A stretch of DNA of 64,000 nucleotides from Rhizobium brockwellii (GTDB lineage: Bacteria; Pseudomonadota; Alphaproteobacteria; Rhizobiales; Rhizobiaceae): contig NZ_CP053444.1 in NCBI RefSeq assembly GCF_000769405.2, forward strand, positions 62,001-126,000. Reading direction: 5' to 3'. The position numbers were made by a program, and so were the translations under genes. Every line of letters begins with the position of its first letter. The stretch's first letter is position 1. Of this stretch, positions 1 through 9,778 are shown piece by piece. Under the pieces are notes generated by a model. The model saw only the letters and a program-made list of their open reading frames with translations, was not told the origin of the DNA and ran no database searches.

Positions 1-345
1 CCGCGGCCTCATCGCAGTACTCGGACAAGCATGAAATCAAGGGTTTTGCAGAATTTGTCGACAGCCCGATAGAAATAGGTCCACTTGCCTTTGACCTGGA
101 TATAGGTCTCGTCCATCCGCCAGGAGCTGCTGGTTGCGGATTTGCGCCCGCTGGGCCTGGCAGGCAATCAGGGGCGAATATTTCACGACCCATCTGTTCA
201 GCGTCGCGTGGTCAACGGTAACGCCGCGCTCGGCCATAATCTCTTCCAGATCAGGATAGAAGACCGTATACCTCACGTAGAAATACCGCGCATAAAATCA
301 CGTCTTTCGGGTAATGACTGCCTTTGAAATCAACCATGATCGGCA
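1..345 (-). pseudogene. IS6-family transposase, N-terminal half, frameshifted
   Basis: Read on the minus strand, this gives the N-terminal half of an IS6/IS26-like transposase: the helix-turn-helix stretch ERGVTVDHATLNRWVV, then (after a frameshift near 140) the first catalytic Asp in SSSWRMDETY and the strand VKGKWTYFYRAVDKF. A further frameshift near 30 is needed to continue into SEYCDEAA, and the reading leaves the window at position 1. It is therefore a decayed copy, partly outside the window. Confidence 0.75.
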
Positions 346-394
346 AACTCAATCTGCCTGCTCATCTTCAACCCGGATCTACGCCTACCATACT

Positions 395-895
395 GGTTGC
401 AAACTCGGTGAAAAGTTTTGCGACAGAGCCGCGGTCACGGCTTTCCACTGCGCCATGGCGCGGATGCGATGAATATGGGTGGCTAGGGCTGAGTGTCGCC
501 GGTGCGGCGCGACGAAAAGATTTCGGACTGCTGAAAAGACCGAGATGAAACGCTGCAAACCTCCGACGGATCGAAAGCCCTGCATCATTCGCTCTCGTTT
601 TCGAAGCGGCACGTGAGAATTCTCTGCGCGATTGTTAAGGCCCTTGTGCGATCGATGTTCGACGGCGGGCATCACGTCCCGTTTTGCCGCTCCGTATGAG
701 CGCAGTTTGTCGGTGATGATGCGCTTCGGTGACAGGCCTGCTTCTTCAGCAGCCTGACCAGCAATCTCTTGGCAGCCTTGGTATCGCGGCGGGTCTGGAC
801 GATCTCATCGAGAACGCAAACGTTCTGGTCAACGGCGCGCCACAGCCAATGTTTTTGACCGCCGATGGAAATCACCAAGCGAGTGGCGCGGGGGA
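395..895 (-). pseudogene. IS6-family transposase, C-terminal half
   Basis: The minus strand encodes the C-terminal part of an IS6-family transposase: RATRLVISIGGQKHWLWRAVD with the DDE-domain strand, DEIVQTRRDTKAAKRLL, then (after a frameshift near 690) EHRSHKGLNNRAENSH with the last catalytic Glu. Its 5' side stops at about 895, where group II intron sequence begins, so the intron (or what remains of it) interrupts the transposase gene. A near-identical exon-plus-intron junction lies in inverted orientation at about 2600. Confidence 0.75.
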
Positions 896-916
896 GTTTC
901 ACCCCACGCTCTCTCA

Positions 917-950
917 GAACCGGACGTGATACTCTCGCATCATCCGGCTC
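917..950 (-). mobile_element. group II intron 3' end, domain V-like hairpin (minus copy)
   Basis: On the minus strand, GAGCCGGATGATGCGAGAG followed by TATCACGTCCGGTTC can fold as the characteristic 34-nt domain V hairpin of bacterial group II introns (GAGCCG pairing with CGGTTC). The tail GTGAAACTCCCC leads into the IS6 exon at about 895. The rest of this intron copy is missing: beyond about 960 the sequence changes to an IS481-like element. Confidence 0.7.
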
Positions 951-1034
951 CCATTGTTCGGCCGTATACGGCTTTGCTCTATCCACGAGGATCTCCCCCT
1001 TGTAAACCAGTGTCCGCCCCTGCGCCGGCTGGTC

Positions 1035-1560
1035 GGGGTTGCAGGGCGCTGGGGCGGACAAGCCGCTTGGTCTTCTTGTCGATGATGCCGAGCGGATGGG
1101 CATGGAAGCGTAGCGTCCAGATGCCCGCTTCACTCTCCTCGATCACCACGATCTCGCCGGCCAGCGCTGCTGCGACATAGACGAGGTCGCCGTTCCATTT
1201 GATCTCGCCATTGGAGCGCACCCGGCGCACCGCCGCCTCGGCCGGATAGGTCCGGTTCAGGCAGGCGGTCGGGCGGGGGCCGCAGTGACGATCGGTAATG
1301 ATCAGCAGGCACGTCCATAGCGAGTGCCTCGTGTGGACGCTCGGCGTTGTAATTCTGGCGAAATGCGTCAAAGACCGCCTGCTGCGCGGCATGGTCGACC
1401 TCCGGCGCCATGGCCAGCGGCAGCATCGTCGGATGGAAGCGTTCGTGGCGGCCGTTCTGCTGCGGTTTGCCCGGCTGGATGCGCTCCAGGCCGATGCCGA
1501 GCTTGATGAACCGCACAGCAAGCGTCGTCAGCCCGGTGACGCCGATCGCCGAAGGGTCAG
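1035..1560 (-). pseudogene. IS481-like transposase/integrase, 3' fragment
   Basis: The minus strand shows the end of a retroviral-type integrase core: KLGIGLERIQPGKPQQNGRH with the last catalytic region, then QNYNAERPHEALAMDVPA. After a frameshift near 1280 follows the C-terminal beta domain (RSNGEIKWNGDLVYVAAAL and HAHPLGIIDKKT). This resembles IS481-type transposases. The N-terminal part and first catalytic residues are absent, and the upstream side is replaced by group II intron reverse transcriptase sequence in the opposite orientation. Confidence 0.65.
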
Positions 1561-2525
1561 AACCAACCAAGGAGCGGCTGGTGTTGATGGCCAGACGCAT
1601 CTGGAACCGACGGTGGAGCCTGAATTCCATCCGGATTCCTATGGGTATCGGCCCGGCAAATCGGCACTCGATGCGATCAGCGTGGCACGGCAGCGATGCT
1701 GGCGTTACAACTGGGTTCTTGATCTCGATATCAAGACTTTCTTTGATAGCATCGAACCGGACCTGCTGATGCGGGCTGTGCGCAAGCACACCGATTGCCC
1801 GCGGGTGCTTTTATACATCGAATGATGGCTGAAAGCGCCGGTGCAGATGCCGGACGGAGATCTCGTCGCCAGAGAACGAGGAACGCCACAGGGCGGAGTA
1901 ATCAGCCCCTCTTGGCAAACCTCTTTCTTCACTATGCGTTTGATATGTGGATGTGTCGGAATTTCCCGGACATTCCGTTTGAGCGGTATGCTGACGACGC
2001 GATCTGTCATTGTCGGACCGAGGACCAGGCGATGGCTCTTCAGGGAACTCTGGACGCGCGTTTTACTGACTGCGGGCTGACGCTTCCTCCCGACAAGGCT
2101 AAAATCGTCTACTGCAGGAATGAAAGTCGGCGAGGTACTCACCCGGTCTATAAGTTCGACTTTCTCGACTACACTTTCCGGCCGAGACTTGTGAGCAAGA
2201 AGGCCGGGGGCATGGGTATTTATTCGGTCATGCGGCCAGTCCGACATCGCTCAAGGCGATACGGGGCACGATCCGTAGTTGGTCCTTGCACCTTCGCAAT
2301 GACAAGGCTCTCGATGATCTGGCAGGGATGTTCAACTCGTACATCCGCGGCTGGATCAATTACTATGGTCGGTTCTGTCCTTCAGCTCTCCAATCTACGC
2401 TCTGGAGTGTCGAGCAATACCTGGCTCGATGGGCTTCGGGGAAGTACAAGTCCTTGCGTAGGCATAAACGGCGACCCCGACATTGGCTTTTGCGCATCGC
2501 GCAACGCCAACCTCGACCGTTCGCC
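1560..2525 (+). pseudogene. group II intron reverse transcriptase/maturase, degenerate
   Basis: Fragments in three plus-strand frames together match an LtrA-like intron protein: NQGAAGVDGQT, FHPDSYGYRPGKSALDAI, WVLDLDIKTFFDSIEPDLL, RERGTPQGGVISP, then the catalytic RYADDAICHC (YADD at about 1987-1998), DFLDYTFRPR, and the maturase/X domain SYIRGWINYYGRFCPSAL. The segment between AGVDGQT and the HLEP motif is deleted, and at least three frameshifts break it, so it cannot make an intact enzyme. The intron domain V follows at 2563. Confidence 0.85.
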
Positions 2526-2562
2526 CATTGGCCCCTGCTTCATGGATACGGCCGAACAATGG

Positions 2563-2597
2563 GAGCCGGATGATGCGAGAGTATCACGTCCGGTTCT
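2563..2597 (+). mobile_element. group II intron domain V-like hairpin (plus copy)
   Basis: GAGCCGGATGATGCGAGAG plus TATCACGTCCGGTTC forms the domain V hairpin just downstream of the reverse transcriptase remnant, as expected at the 3' end of a bacterial group II intron. The following GTGAAACTCCCC is the intron/exon border region before IS6 exon sequence. It is the inverted twin of the hairpin at 917-950. Confidence 0.75.
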
Positions 2598-2604
2598 GGG
2601 AGAG

Positions 2605-2990
2605 CGTGGGAGTGAAACTCCCCGCGCCACTCGCCTCGTGGTGCGCATCGACGGTCAGAAATGCTGGTTGCTGACGCGACTTCTGAAGAAGCAGCGCATG
2701 CCGCCAAAGCGTATGATCACCGACAAATTGCGCTCCTACGGGGCGGCCACACGCCAGGTCATGCCGAACGTTGAACACCGCTCGCATAAAGGCTTGAACA
2801 ACCGGGCGGAGAACTCTCACTTGCCGTTGAGAAAACGGGAGCAAACGCGACAGGGTTTCCGGTCGGTTGGCTCATTGCAAGATTTCGTGTCGATCTTCTC
2901 CGCCGTCCGAAACTCTATCGACGCCAGGCAATGGCCGCGTGGCAAGCCGAGAGTGCCCGGCCTGCCTGAAAAGCGCAGGCTCGGTCTCAC
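2605..2990 (+). pseudogene. IS6-family transposase, C-terminal half
   Basis: The plus strand encodes RATRLVVRIDGQK, then RLLKKQRMPPKRMITDKLRS and EHRSHKGLNNRAENSH, ending with a divergent tail. Compared with the copy at 395-895 it lacks the stretch WRAVDQ...TKAAK, so it carries an internal deletion of about 75 bases. It is the 3' exon of an IS6-family transposase into which the group II intron had inserted. Confidence 0.7.
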
Positions 2991-3217
2991 GTGACCACAT
3001 TCAAACAACGTGACAACGCCGTCCGCACGGGCCTTGACTCGCCTGCCATTCAAAAAATGTGACAGCGCCGGCACCGCACCTCGCGCGCCGCTCAATCATC
3101 TTCGACCGTGGGACCGCCGCGGAGATTGGCTTGCGGCGTGGCCGCCAGTTGATCTGCATCAACGCCGCAACGGCAAACCAGACATAGGATCTCGCCGTCG
3201 CAACGGAGCAAGAGTCT

Positions 3218-3535
3218 ATGCCCGCAAACACCGTCATTCCTATCGGCGACGACGCCCTTTCCACTGCAGTTAGAATGCGCTTGGAACTGGAACTCGGACT
3301 GACGTACGATGTCGTGAAGGTGACGGTTCTCAATGGCGAGGTGACCTTGCGCGGAAGAATGGCGTGTCCGTCGAAAAGGGAAGCAGCGAAGGTCACCGCG
3401 GAGAGCGTGCGCGGCGTGCGCAGAGTACTCAGCGACATTTCGACGGCATATTACATGGCCGGAAGCCCAGCTGATCGTTCCAAGGAAGGCTGCGCATGGG
3501 CCTGTCGCAAATTTTGGCGCTCAACGGTATGTTGA
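3218..3535 (+). CDS. small BON-domain protein
   Basis: 105 aa. Residues 12-75 read as a BON (OsmY-like) domain: alternating strands and helix with VRMRLELELGLTYDVVKVTV, the turn NGEVTLRGRM and the helix KREAAKVTAESVRGVRRV ending in a beta strand. BON domains bind phospholipid or other ligands in envelope proteins. I see no signal peptide. The last 25 residues (rich in Cys, Arg and Trp) are unlike the family and may be read-through into remnant DNA, so the natural end may be lost. It stands alone among IS fragments. Confidence 0.55.
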   Translation: MPANTVIPIGDDALSTAVRMRLELELGLTYDVVKVTVLNGEVTLRGRMACPSKREAAKVTAESVRGVRRVLSDISTAYYMAGSPADRSKEGCAWACRKFWRSTVC

Positions 3536-3624
3536 CCATGGGAAGAGAGATGCCGCTCCGAAAGTTGAGGGGCGAGCCTATGATTCTGAATGCTATTGAC
3601 GAAAAGTTGAAGCGGCAATCGAAG

Positions 3625-3890
3625 GATGATTTCAATGGCCGGCATTTCGAGGCATGGCCGATGTGCAGGCGGTTGCCTGGTATTTGGGTTATCCACTCAG
3701 CTATCGGGATCTTAAGGAGATGTTCCGGGAACGTGGCTTCGAGGTCGATCATAGCAACGTCAACCGTTGGGTTCTGGCCTAGGCGCCGATGATCGAAAAG
3801 CGGCTTCGCCAGTTCCGGCGGCCGCATTTCGGCTCTGTCCGGATTGACGAGACCTACGTCAAGATCCGCGGCAACTGGCCGCCGCAGACA
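3625..3890 (+). pseudogene. IS6-family transposase, N-terminal fragment
   Basis: In one plus-strand frame the sequence gives AVAWYLGYPLSYRDLKEMF, ERGFEVDHSNVNRWVLA, a stop codon (tag near 3780), and then RQFRRPHFGSVRIDETYVKI with the first catalytic Asp. This is the N-terminal part of an IS6-type transposase distinct from the copy at 1-345. It breaks off after RGNWPP. Confidence 0.65.
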
Positions 3891-3984
3891 ACGCTCTGCT
3901 TTCCTCCGACGACGGCAATATCGTCGTTTTCGCCGGACTCGGCCTCGCCAACATCAAGGCCCAGGAATTTGTCTATGAAGACAA

Positions 3985-4440
3985 CGCAAGCTCAGCCAGC
4001 TGAATTGGGAAAGCAAGGGGATGAGCCTTTTCACTTTGGTGTTGACGCCCAGATTGACAACGACTGGAGCTTGAAGGGTCGGCACCGGCGGCAACGGTCA
4101 CCTGGTTGACTACGACTGGGATAGTTGCGAGTCATCATGACTGGAGCGACCGCTCAATCCATCCCTTACCGAACTCGATCACTATGTCGCCGGAGTGACC
4201 CAGTTGAACCGGATCATCTACGGAAACGAGACCAGCAGTATCGCGGTCGGCGCCCGGTGTCCACTATGCCGACATCAAGTGGACCGCCTATGTCGGGTCC
4301 GGCATCTATTCGTCCGCGGGTTGCTTTCGAAACAACCCCTGGAAGGATCCAGAATGGGAAAGAGGCACCAGCTATCAGCGACAGATTCCGATTGACTTCC
4401 TCAGCCTGAGGCGACGAACACGTCCTCGGCGATCTTACGA
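3985..4440 (+). pseudogene. omptin-like outer membrane protease remnant
   Basis: Fragments in shifting frames read HDWSDRSIHPLTELDHYVAG, LNRIIYGNETSSIAVGA, VHYADIKWTAY, IYSSAG and SYQRQIPIDFLSL. The alternating hydrophobic strands, the DW-S-H pattern and the later YSSAGFRN-like segment resemble rhizobial members of the omptin (OmpT/Pla) beta-barrel protease family. Frameshifts at about 4255 and 4400 and no start codon mean it is not functional. The family call rests on recall of family patterns, not on an alignment. Confidence 0.4.
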
Positions 4441-4570
4441 TCAGCGGCGGCCTTTCGCAAGGCCAAAACTGCACCGACGCGTTGGGCCGCCGAGCTTCTG
4501 GTGAAGAAGCCGTACAATGTCGTCGCTGTTGCTTTGGCGAACAAGATGGCGCGGATCGTCTGTGCATCGG
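4441..4570 (+). pseudogene. IS110/IS1111-like transposase, C-terminal fragment
   Basis: The plus strand gives ELLVKKPYNVVAVALANKMA followed by RIVCA, close to the conserved tail of IS110-group transposases (LLxRKPxKVAAVALANKxARI). Only about 40 residues remain, joined directly to the omptin-like remnant. Confidence 0.45.
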
Positions 4571-4656
4571 CAAGGCGCCTTCGCTGTCATCGCCGCTGGC
4601 CGTCGCATCCCAAGGCGCGGCCAGCAACTCGGCCACATCCAGTTCAGTAGGTGTGG

Positions 4657-6231
4657 CTATCGATCAGACGCCGGCGTGGACTTTCTCATCCAGCTTGGCT
4701 TGCCAATGATATCCTTCGGTGCGTCGATTATGGATGCCGGGTTGTAGTGTGCATCGATCGGAAAAGAGTAGTCCGCATGATTGCCTTCGGTGATAAAGCC
4801 AGCGGCATAGAGCGTCTCCAGATAAGGATTGTCGGCCACCAGCACGTCGGCGTAGGGCTCAAGCGCGCCGAAAGTGGCACGGAAATCCATGTCGGGACGT
4901 CCGGGCAGGGTGATCGGCACGCCCTGATGGCTGTAGTAAAACTTCTGACCGTTCACGGAGAAGGCTTCGGAGATATAGGACATCGTGAGAGGCGTGTTGG
5001 CGAATGTTTCACCCGCTGCCCGGAATGTCTTGGTCACCTGGTTCATCTCGTCGAAGGTAGCGGTTCCCTTGAGGCGGGAGATTTGCACCATGGTCAGGTC
5101 GCCCAGCTTGTCGAAGGAGGTCAGCCAATCGCTAGCCTGGGTCACTGAATCGCCTTCGATGTGAGAAGACTGGACCTCTTCGACTGTGCCGAGAACCGGG
5201 ATCAGGTTGAGCTTGTTGTCCGGTTGGACGGCGACATTGGCCTGCTCCAGCGCATCAAGTACATTGGTGGTCTTCTTGTCCCATTTGGCAATGACGCGAT
5301 CGGTAGTGGGCACATAGGTCGAATAGATCTTGATGCCGAGGCGGCTCCGTACGTCAGCATTCTCAGGCGCCGAGAGCATCTTGATTGCTGCGATCGTCGA
5401 CCCTTCGTCCTTGGGGTCAATGAGGACGTTGAACTCGTCGCCGTTTCTTTTTTTCTCACGAATGTAATCGATGATACTCTGCAGGTCCTCCATTTTTTGC
5501 GGATTGCCGTTGTGGTCAAGTGCCAGCGTGCGGTTACTAGTGATGGGATTCCATATCGAGAGGTTCATGTTCTTGATTTCCTCGGTAGAGACATCCGAAA
5601 TCAGGCAATTGTTCGGATCGCCGGTAACCCGCCCGAGTGTTGTGTCGTGCATCATCCAGGCATGGCCGTTCTTATCAGCGCGAAGATCGAGTTCGACACC
5701 ATGGAAACCGTACTTGAACGCATTGGCGGCGGCTGAAATGGTGTTTTCGAGAATGCCCTCGGAATTATCGAACATGCCGCGGTGGGGTAGTATTTGCTTT
5801 CGATGTGGATCGATGCCGCGGGTCTTGGTCTCGAGTCCGGTCAGGAAGAGATCCTTGCCGTAGCCGGCGCTTTCAATTTCGTCTTCTGCGTCGCCGAGAG
5901 CGGGGCCGTCCAGACCGAAGTCGGATTTCCAATCGGCCTTGTTGCCGGCCGCCAACCACTCGGTGATGGTCTGGTTGACGGTGCCGTCGACTGGATCATC
6001 CGGATCATTGGAGCCAAATTTTGCCGTCGTCTCGCAGCGGGTGGAAATCGATAATGCGACGGGCTCGTCGCCCGGCTGCACCGGGCCGTTTTGGGTTTGC
6101 AGGCCAGCCTTCGCCCCTTCCCATGCGATGGCATTGGTGGCACTGTCAACAATGATTGAACTCTCGCTTTGCGCGCCAACCAACGTTGAGGCGAGAACCA
6201 TGCTCATAATGGACGCTATTAGATCTGTCAT
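4657..6231 (-). CDS. exported glycerophosphodiester phosphodiesterase family protein
   Basis: 524 aa. An N-terminal hydrophobic stretch (SIMSMVLASTLVGAQS) suggests a signal peptide; Met9 could also be the start. The GDPD TIM-barrel begins near residue 145 with PHRGMFDNSEGILENT (catalytic His-Arg and the Glu-Asn pair), followed by GVELDLRADK (metal-binding Glu and Asp) and MMHDTTLGR (second His). Such enzymes split glycerophosphodiesters into glycerol-3-phosphate and an alcohol, here probably in the periplasm. At over 500 aa it is longer than cytoplasmic GDPDs (about 250), with a 140-residue N-terminal extension of unknown role. It is a single gene without operon partners, flanked by IS debris. 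Confidence 0.8.
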   Translation of the reverse strand: MTDLIASIMSMVLASTLVGAQSESSIIVDSATNAIAWEGAKAGLQTQNGPVQPGDEPVALSISTRCETTAKFGSNDPDDPVDGTVNQTITEWLAAGNKADWKSDFGLDGPALGDAEDEIESAGYGKDLFLTGLETKTRGIDPHRKQILPHRGMFDNSEGILENTISAAANAFKYGFHGVELDLRADKNGHAWMMHDTTLGRVTGDPNNCLISDVSTEEIKNMNLSIWNPITSNRTLALDHNGNPQKMEDLQSIIDYIREKKRNGDEFNVLIDPKDEGSTIAAIKMLSAPENADVRSRLGIKIYSTYVPTTDRVIAKWDKKTTNVLDALEQANVAVQPDNKLNLIPVLGTVEEVQSSHIEGDSVTQASDWLTSFDKLGDLTMVQISRLKGTATFDEMNQVTKTFRAAGETFANTPLTMSYISEAFSVNGQKFYYSHQGVPITLPGRPDMDFRATFGALEPYADVLVADNPYLETLYAAGFITEGNHADYSFPIDAHYNPASIIDAPKDIIGKPSWMRKSTPASDR

Positions 6232-6252
6232 GTTGTCTGACTTTCCTTCATT

Positions 6253-6694
6253 TCATCCGTTGCGTTTCGTGCCACACGAAGCCGGAGGTGCGGTCGGGAA
6301 ATCCCTGCACCTTATCGTGAGCAATGACATCAGCCGCGCGCCGGCCCCGATGGGGCGCAAAGGGAGATTAAAGCGCTTAGAAGCGTTCGCCGATTGTGTG
6401 GAAGGTGCCATCTTGTGTCCTTCGCCGCTCCTTTTTTGCTTAGGCTTTTTGGGCTTCCACTTGGACTTGCCGATATCCTCGATGGCGACCTCCCTCTTGC
6501 CGTAATCCGCCTTGGCGAACCCCTTCGTGCCATCCCTGACCCGCTTGACGAAGAAGGCCCTCTTCCGCTTTGTCATCTTGATTGCTCATCGATTGAACCG
6601 TTTCGACCTCCTGGGCGATGCGGAATGCCTCCCTGACCGCCGTCGGGCTCATCTGCATTGCTGCTGTGAATTCCTTGGTGGTCGCATGTGTCAT
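6253..6694 (-). other. unrecognised remnant coding stretch, overlapping frames
   Basis: Two overlapping minus-strand frames look partly protein-like: one starting at 6694 (MTHATTKEFTAAMQMSPTAV, helical) and one at 6576 (MTKRKRAFFVKRVRDGT, highly basic, ending near 6253). An upstream frame also ends in RLGMNLESYCKAAGATGA just before 6730. Together they could be pieces of one broken gene reading from about 6870 to 6400. I do not recognise the product; a phasin-like origin is only a guess. Confidence 0.25.
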
Positions 6695-6699
6695 AGCTT

Positions 6700-7680
6700 G
6701 TATTCCTTCACGTGTTCGGTGCGGTTATGCCGCACTGTGGATGGCGCCGGTCGCTCCCGCTGCCTTGCAATAGCTCTCAAGATTCATGCCAAGCCGCCGA
6801 TTGAGCTGACGACAATTATTTGCTGCTATTTCAGCGATGTGGGCGGAAAATACGGGATTGGGGGAGGAAGAATGCATGTCGCGGAGCCGACAAGGTGACG
6901 ACGATGTCGTAAGTTGATTGTCATCAACAACCGACCCTACCGGAAAACACCGGTGGGCCAGTGCTATGGCGTTAAACTCCTTGGGATAGGATCCTGCTTG
7001 CCTCACAGCGCTGTCTCCGGTGGGATCATTTGACGACGGTCAAGCGCCGCGGCGAGCGATCCCATTCACAGGACGAGGTAACCTCGTGCCGCATCTGGTG
7101 CCCTGAATAACGTTGCCGTCCTGCTGCGTCATCGGCTAAAAAATGTTTGGGCGGCCTCACCCGTGCAAGGGACCGCGACGTCGCAAATGACGCTTGCCGT
7201 TTCATAAATGTATCCGGCCCTGCTCGCGTGGATTGCTGTTGCAGCAGGTCATGATGACAGATCCGCACACGCCGTTCCCAATAGATAGTTCGGGCACGAA
7301 GCCGTTTTTTCACAAGATTTACGGAATGTTGATCGACTGTTTTGTCCATCATTATGCCGGTGCGTTGTAGTTGGGCGAAAGCAGGATCTCCGAAGGACGA
7401 TTGTGCGGCATGCATAAATGTCCCAACATAACGATTCCCTGCTTGCTGATGCCGAGGGCTTGCGCGGGGGAGGCGGACCATCCCGTTGGTGGTGGTGACC
7501 TCACGAGGCCCGCGCCTGGCACCTGGATAACCATGACGCTTGCACGAACGAAGGAGACACCCCTGCAGCAAGGTCTTGTTCAGCGATAGCTCGGCGACGT
7601 TCTCCTGCTTGACGTACGCCCTTCCAAACTGGCATAGACGCTTCACTTGCGAGAGCATCAGACCGGTATATTTTGCGCGA
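6700..7680. other. no recognisable gene
   Basis: Nearly 1 kb with open frames on the minus strand but no family I recognise, no convincing ribosome binding sites, and arginine/histidine-rich translations typical of non-coding GC-rich DNA. It is probably decayed sequence between IS remnants. Confidence 0.4.
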
Positions 7681-7684
7681 ATTT

Positions 7685-8515
7685 AGAAGTTCGCGAGTCT
7701 GCTGACCCGGCAGCGCCTGGCCCGCAGACGCCGCCCGATGATGGACTTGTATCGCCCGATTGCCGTCACAACCTCTCAACCAGCGAGCGTTTGCCGTAGC
7801 CGTTAGAGACCTGCCATTTCATCCGGCCGTCACTGTTGATTGCGGCGATATGCCGGTTCCGTTGGCCGGGAGGTCTATCGTCGCTTGGCTCGACCGCGTT
7901 GGCGCGAGGCGGAATGACGATAGCCGCCGCCGCGCTATGATCGATGACCGCGTCGTATGTAGGGTTTCCATCATAGGCACCGTCGGCTGTGAACTGTCCG
8001 ATCGGACCGCCAATCTGGTCGAGGAGTGGCGCAACTTGAGAGACATCGCCAGCATTCTTGATCCGTCAGGGTATGGGCAACGATCTCGCCGCTATCGGCA
8101 TCCAGTGCCAGATGCAGCTTTCGCCAACCTCGGCGCGATCTGGCGCCATGCTTCTCGTCCAGCCACTGGCCCGCGCCGTAAACCTGCCGGCCGCTGCTGT
8201 CCACCAGAGCATGCAACGGTCCGGCAGGTGGAACCTGATTTCCGGGCCGCTTCCCGGCAGATCGCCGTGCGCGCGGCCGACGGCTCAGCGTGGTGTGCTC
8301 GGGACGGCAAGCGCTAAGCCCATCAACCGCAGCACCGATTCCAACAAGCCTTCTGCCTGGCGAAGCCGCAAGCCAAACACCATGGCCCAGCGTCAAGGTG
8401 GTCTCGATTGCCAGATCTGAATAACGGTGCTGGCCGCCGCGGGTCTTGCGTCTTGGAGCATACCATTTGGACAGGGCTTCCGGTGTCAGCCACAAGGTCA
8501 GGCTGCCACGCCGAG
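7685..8515 (-). pseudogene. IS5-family transposase, frameshifted
   Basis: The minus strand reads, in changing frames, LWLTPEALSKWYAPRRKTRG, RYSDLAIETTLTLG, HTTLSRRPRARR, HALVDSSGRQVYGAGQW (first catalytic Asp), DEKHGARSRRGWRKLHLALD, TADGAYDGNPTYDAVI and IIGRR. This is the order expected for an IS5-group transposase, but there are at least three frameshifts. A related C-terminal piece lies at 14297-14500 in the opposite orientation. Confidence 0.7.
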
Positions 8516-8560
8516 GAAGTCCTGCTTCATATTCCGGCCGTCACCCTGAGCTTCGTCTTC

Positions 8561-9679
8561 TCATGCGATCATCTCCGCTTGCCCGGTGACAGCTGCCTGT
8601 TCGGCACTGTGGGGAATCTCGTAGGTGGGGCTGCTGTACTTACCGGGATGCCCCGGCAGGGGATTGCGGATCAGTTCAACGATTATATTACGGAATTCGA
8701 ACATGATCGGAACGGTTTCCAGCAGCAAGCTCGGCTGGCCATTATAGGCACGCGTCAAAAGCTCCAGAAACTCGCCATAACATGTATTGAAGTCGGTCGC
8801 CGCCTCCCGCAATTCCGAGCCTTCGGATATTTCCGCCACCTTGAGGTTCGGTTTGATGGGATAAGCGCCTTCCCAGTCGACCTGCAAATGCGGACCCGTG
8901 GGGTGGTCGGGCTGATCACCTTTCCGGTAATAGCGGCCTTTGACCAGTTCATCGAAACGATAGTAATGGGCCAGTTCGTGCTCGTCATCGTCGTAGATAC
9001 CGCTACCGTCACCTTCGCCCTGTTCCATGATGAGCTCTATGGCTTCGAGGGCGCTTTTCAGATCGGTCACGGGAAACAACGCACCGCCGCCGGAATAATA
9101 ATATTCCGAGGTAATCTGGCGAGACGTGTCGCCGATAAAAATCGTTGTGCCCGCCCGGCGCGCTTCGGCTTCTAAGTATTTCACGCCGTCTGCGATTGCC
9201 GAATAGAACTCGCCAATACTGTAAAAATGGAGATCTTCATGCCTCGGATCACTGCCAAGCGCTGTGATATGCGGGGAGTTCTTGCGTTGTATCCGGCCCT
9301 TGCCAGCGAGATGTTCGGGGCGCCGGGCCGGCCGCTCGATTTTCAAGAATGTCGCCAGGGCTTCACGGCTGAAAGCCTGTATGCTGACCTTAAAGTCGGT
9401 CTCGCCGTCAGGGAGCGAGGCGGGATAGTTAACCGCGAAATCTGGCCTAGTAAGATCCGGCGTGCCACCGATGGCATTGAGGATATTGGCCGCAATGGTC
9501 AAATGCAGCATTTCTTCCACGACGATCACGCGGAGAACTTGCGCCGCATCCCGGTTCACACCGGGCTTAATCGAGTAAAGTGCCGTCAGATACGGCGGAA
9601 TCGTCGCATGTTCGAGCTGCATCGCACGGTGGAGAAACTCTTTCAGCTCATCGAGCGTCTTAATGCCATAAGGATCCAT
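8561..9679 (-). CDS. ferritin-like, iminophenyl-pyruvate dimer synthase-type protein
   Basis: 372 aa from the ATG at 9679, which has AGGGAG about 7 bases upstream. The N-terminal 240 residues match the ferritin-like domain typical of the VioB/RebD-type family: a helix with QLEHATIPPYLTALYSI, then VVEEMLHLTIAANILNAIGG (iron-ligand pattern E..EMLH), and later DDEHELAHYYRFDELV with further Glu/His ligands. VioB and RebD couple imine intermediates in violacein and rebeccamycin synthesis; many relatives of unknown substrate exist in soil bacteria. A broken GMC oxidoreductase gene lies about 100 bases upstream in the same orientation, so the pair was probably once an oxidative biosynthetic unit. 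The substrate is unknown. Confidence 0.7.
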   Translation of the reverse strand: MDPYGIKTLDELKEFLHRAMQLEHATIPPYLTALYSIKPGVNRDAAQVLRVIVVEEMLHLTIAANILNAIGGTPDLTRPDFAVNYPASLPDGETDFKVSIQAFSREALATFLKIERPARRPEHLAGKGRIQRKNSPHITALGSDPRHEDLHFYSIGEFYSAIADGVKYLEAEARRAGTTIFIGDTSRQITSEYYYSGGGALFPVTDLKSALEAIELIMEQGEGDGSGIYDDDEHELAHYYRFDELVKGRYYRKGDQPDHPTGPHLQVDWEGAYPIKPNLKVAEISEGSELREAATDFNTCYGEFLELLTRAYNGQPSLLLETVPIMFEFRNIIVELIRNPLPGHPGKYSSPTYEIPHSAEQAAVTGQAEMIA

Positions 9680-9778
9680 CCTCAAGCTCCCTGGAATATA
9701 GTTAGGTGCACAGTCCGGCGTCGTGTCGCTTGCGTCGAGTTCCGCAGTTCGTTCCGCGTACCGGATATTGGTCTTTGT

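Noticed and set aside
1682..1702. TGGCACGGCAGCGATGCT as a sigma-54 promoter
   Set aside because: The GG-GC spacing is 12 rather than 10 bases, and it lies within the reverse transcriptase coding region.
4651..5148. Plus-strand frames opposite the glycerophosphodiesterase
   Set aside because: Shadow of a clear GDPD gene with catalytic motifs.
7026..7658. 210-codon minus-strand frame
   Set aside because: No ribosome binding site, no family, high Arg/His/Gln; likely chance in GC-rich remnant DNA, though a decayed gene cannot be excluded.
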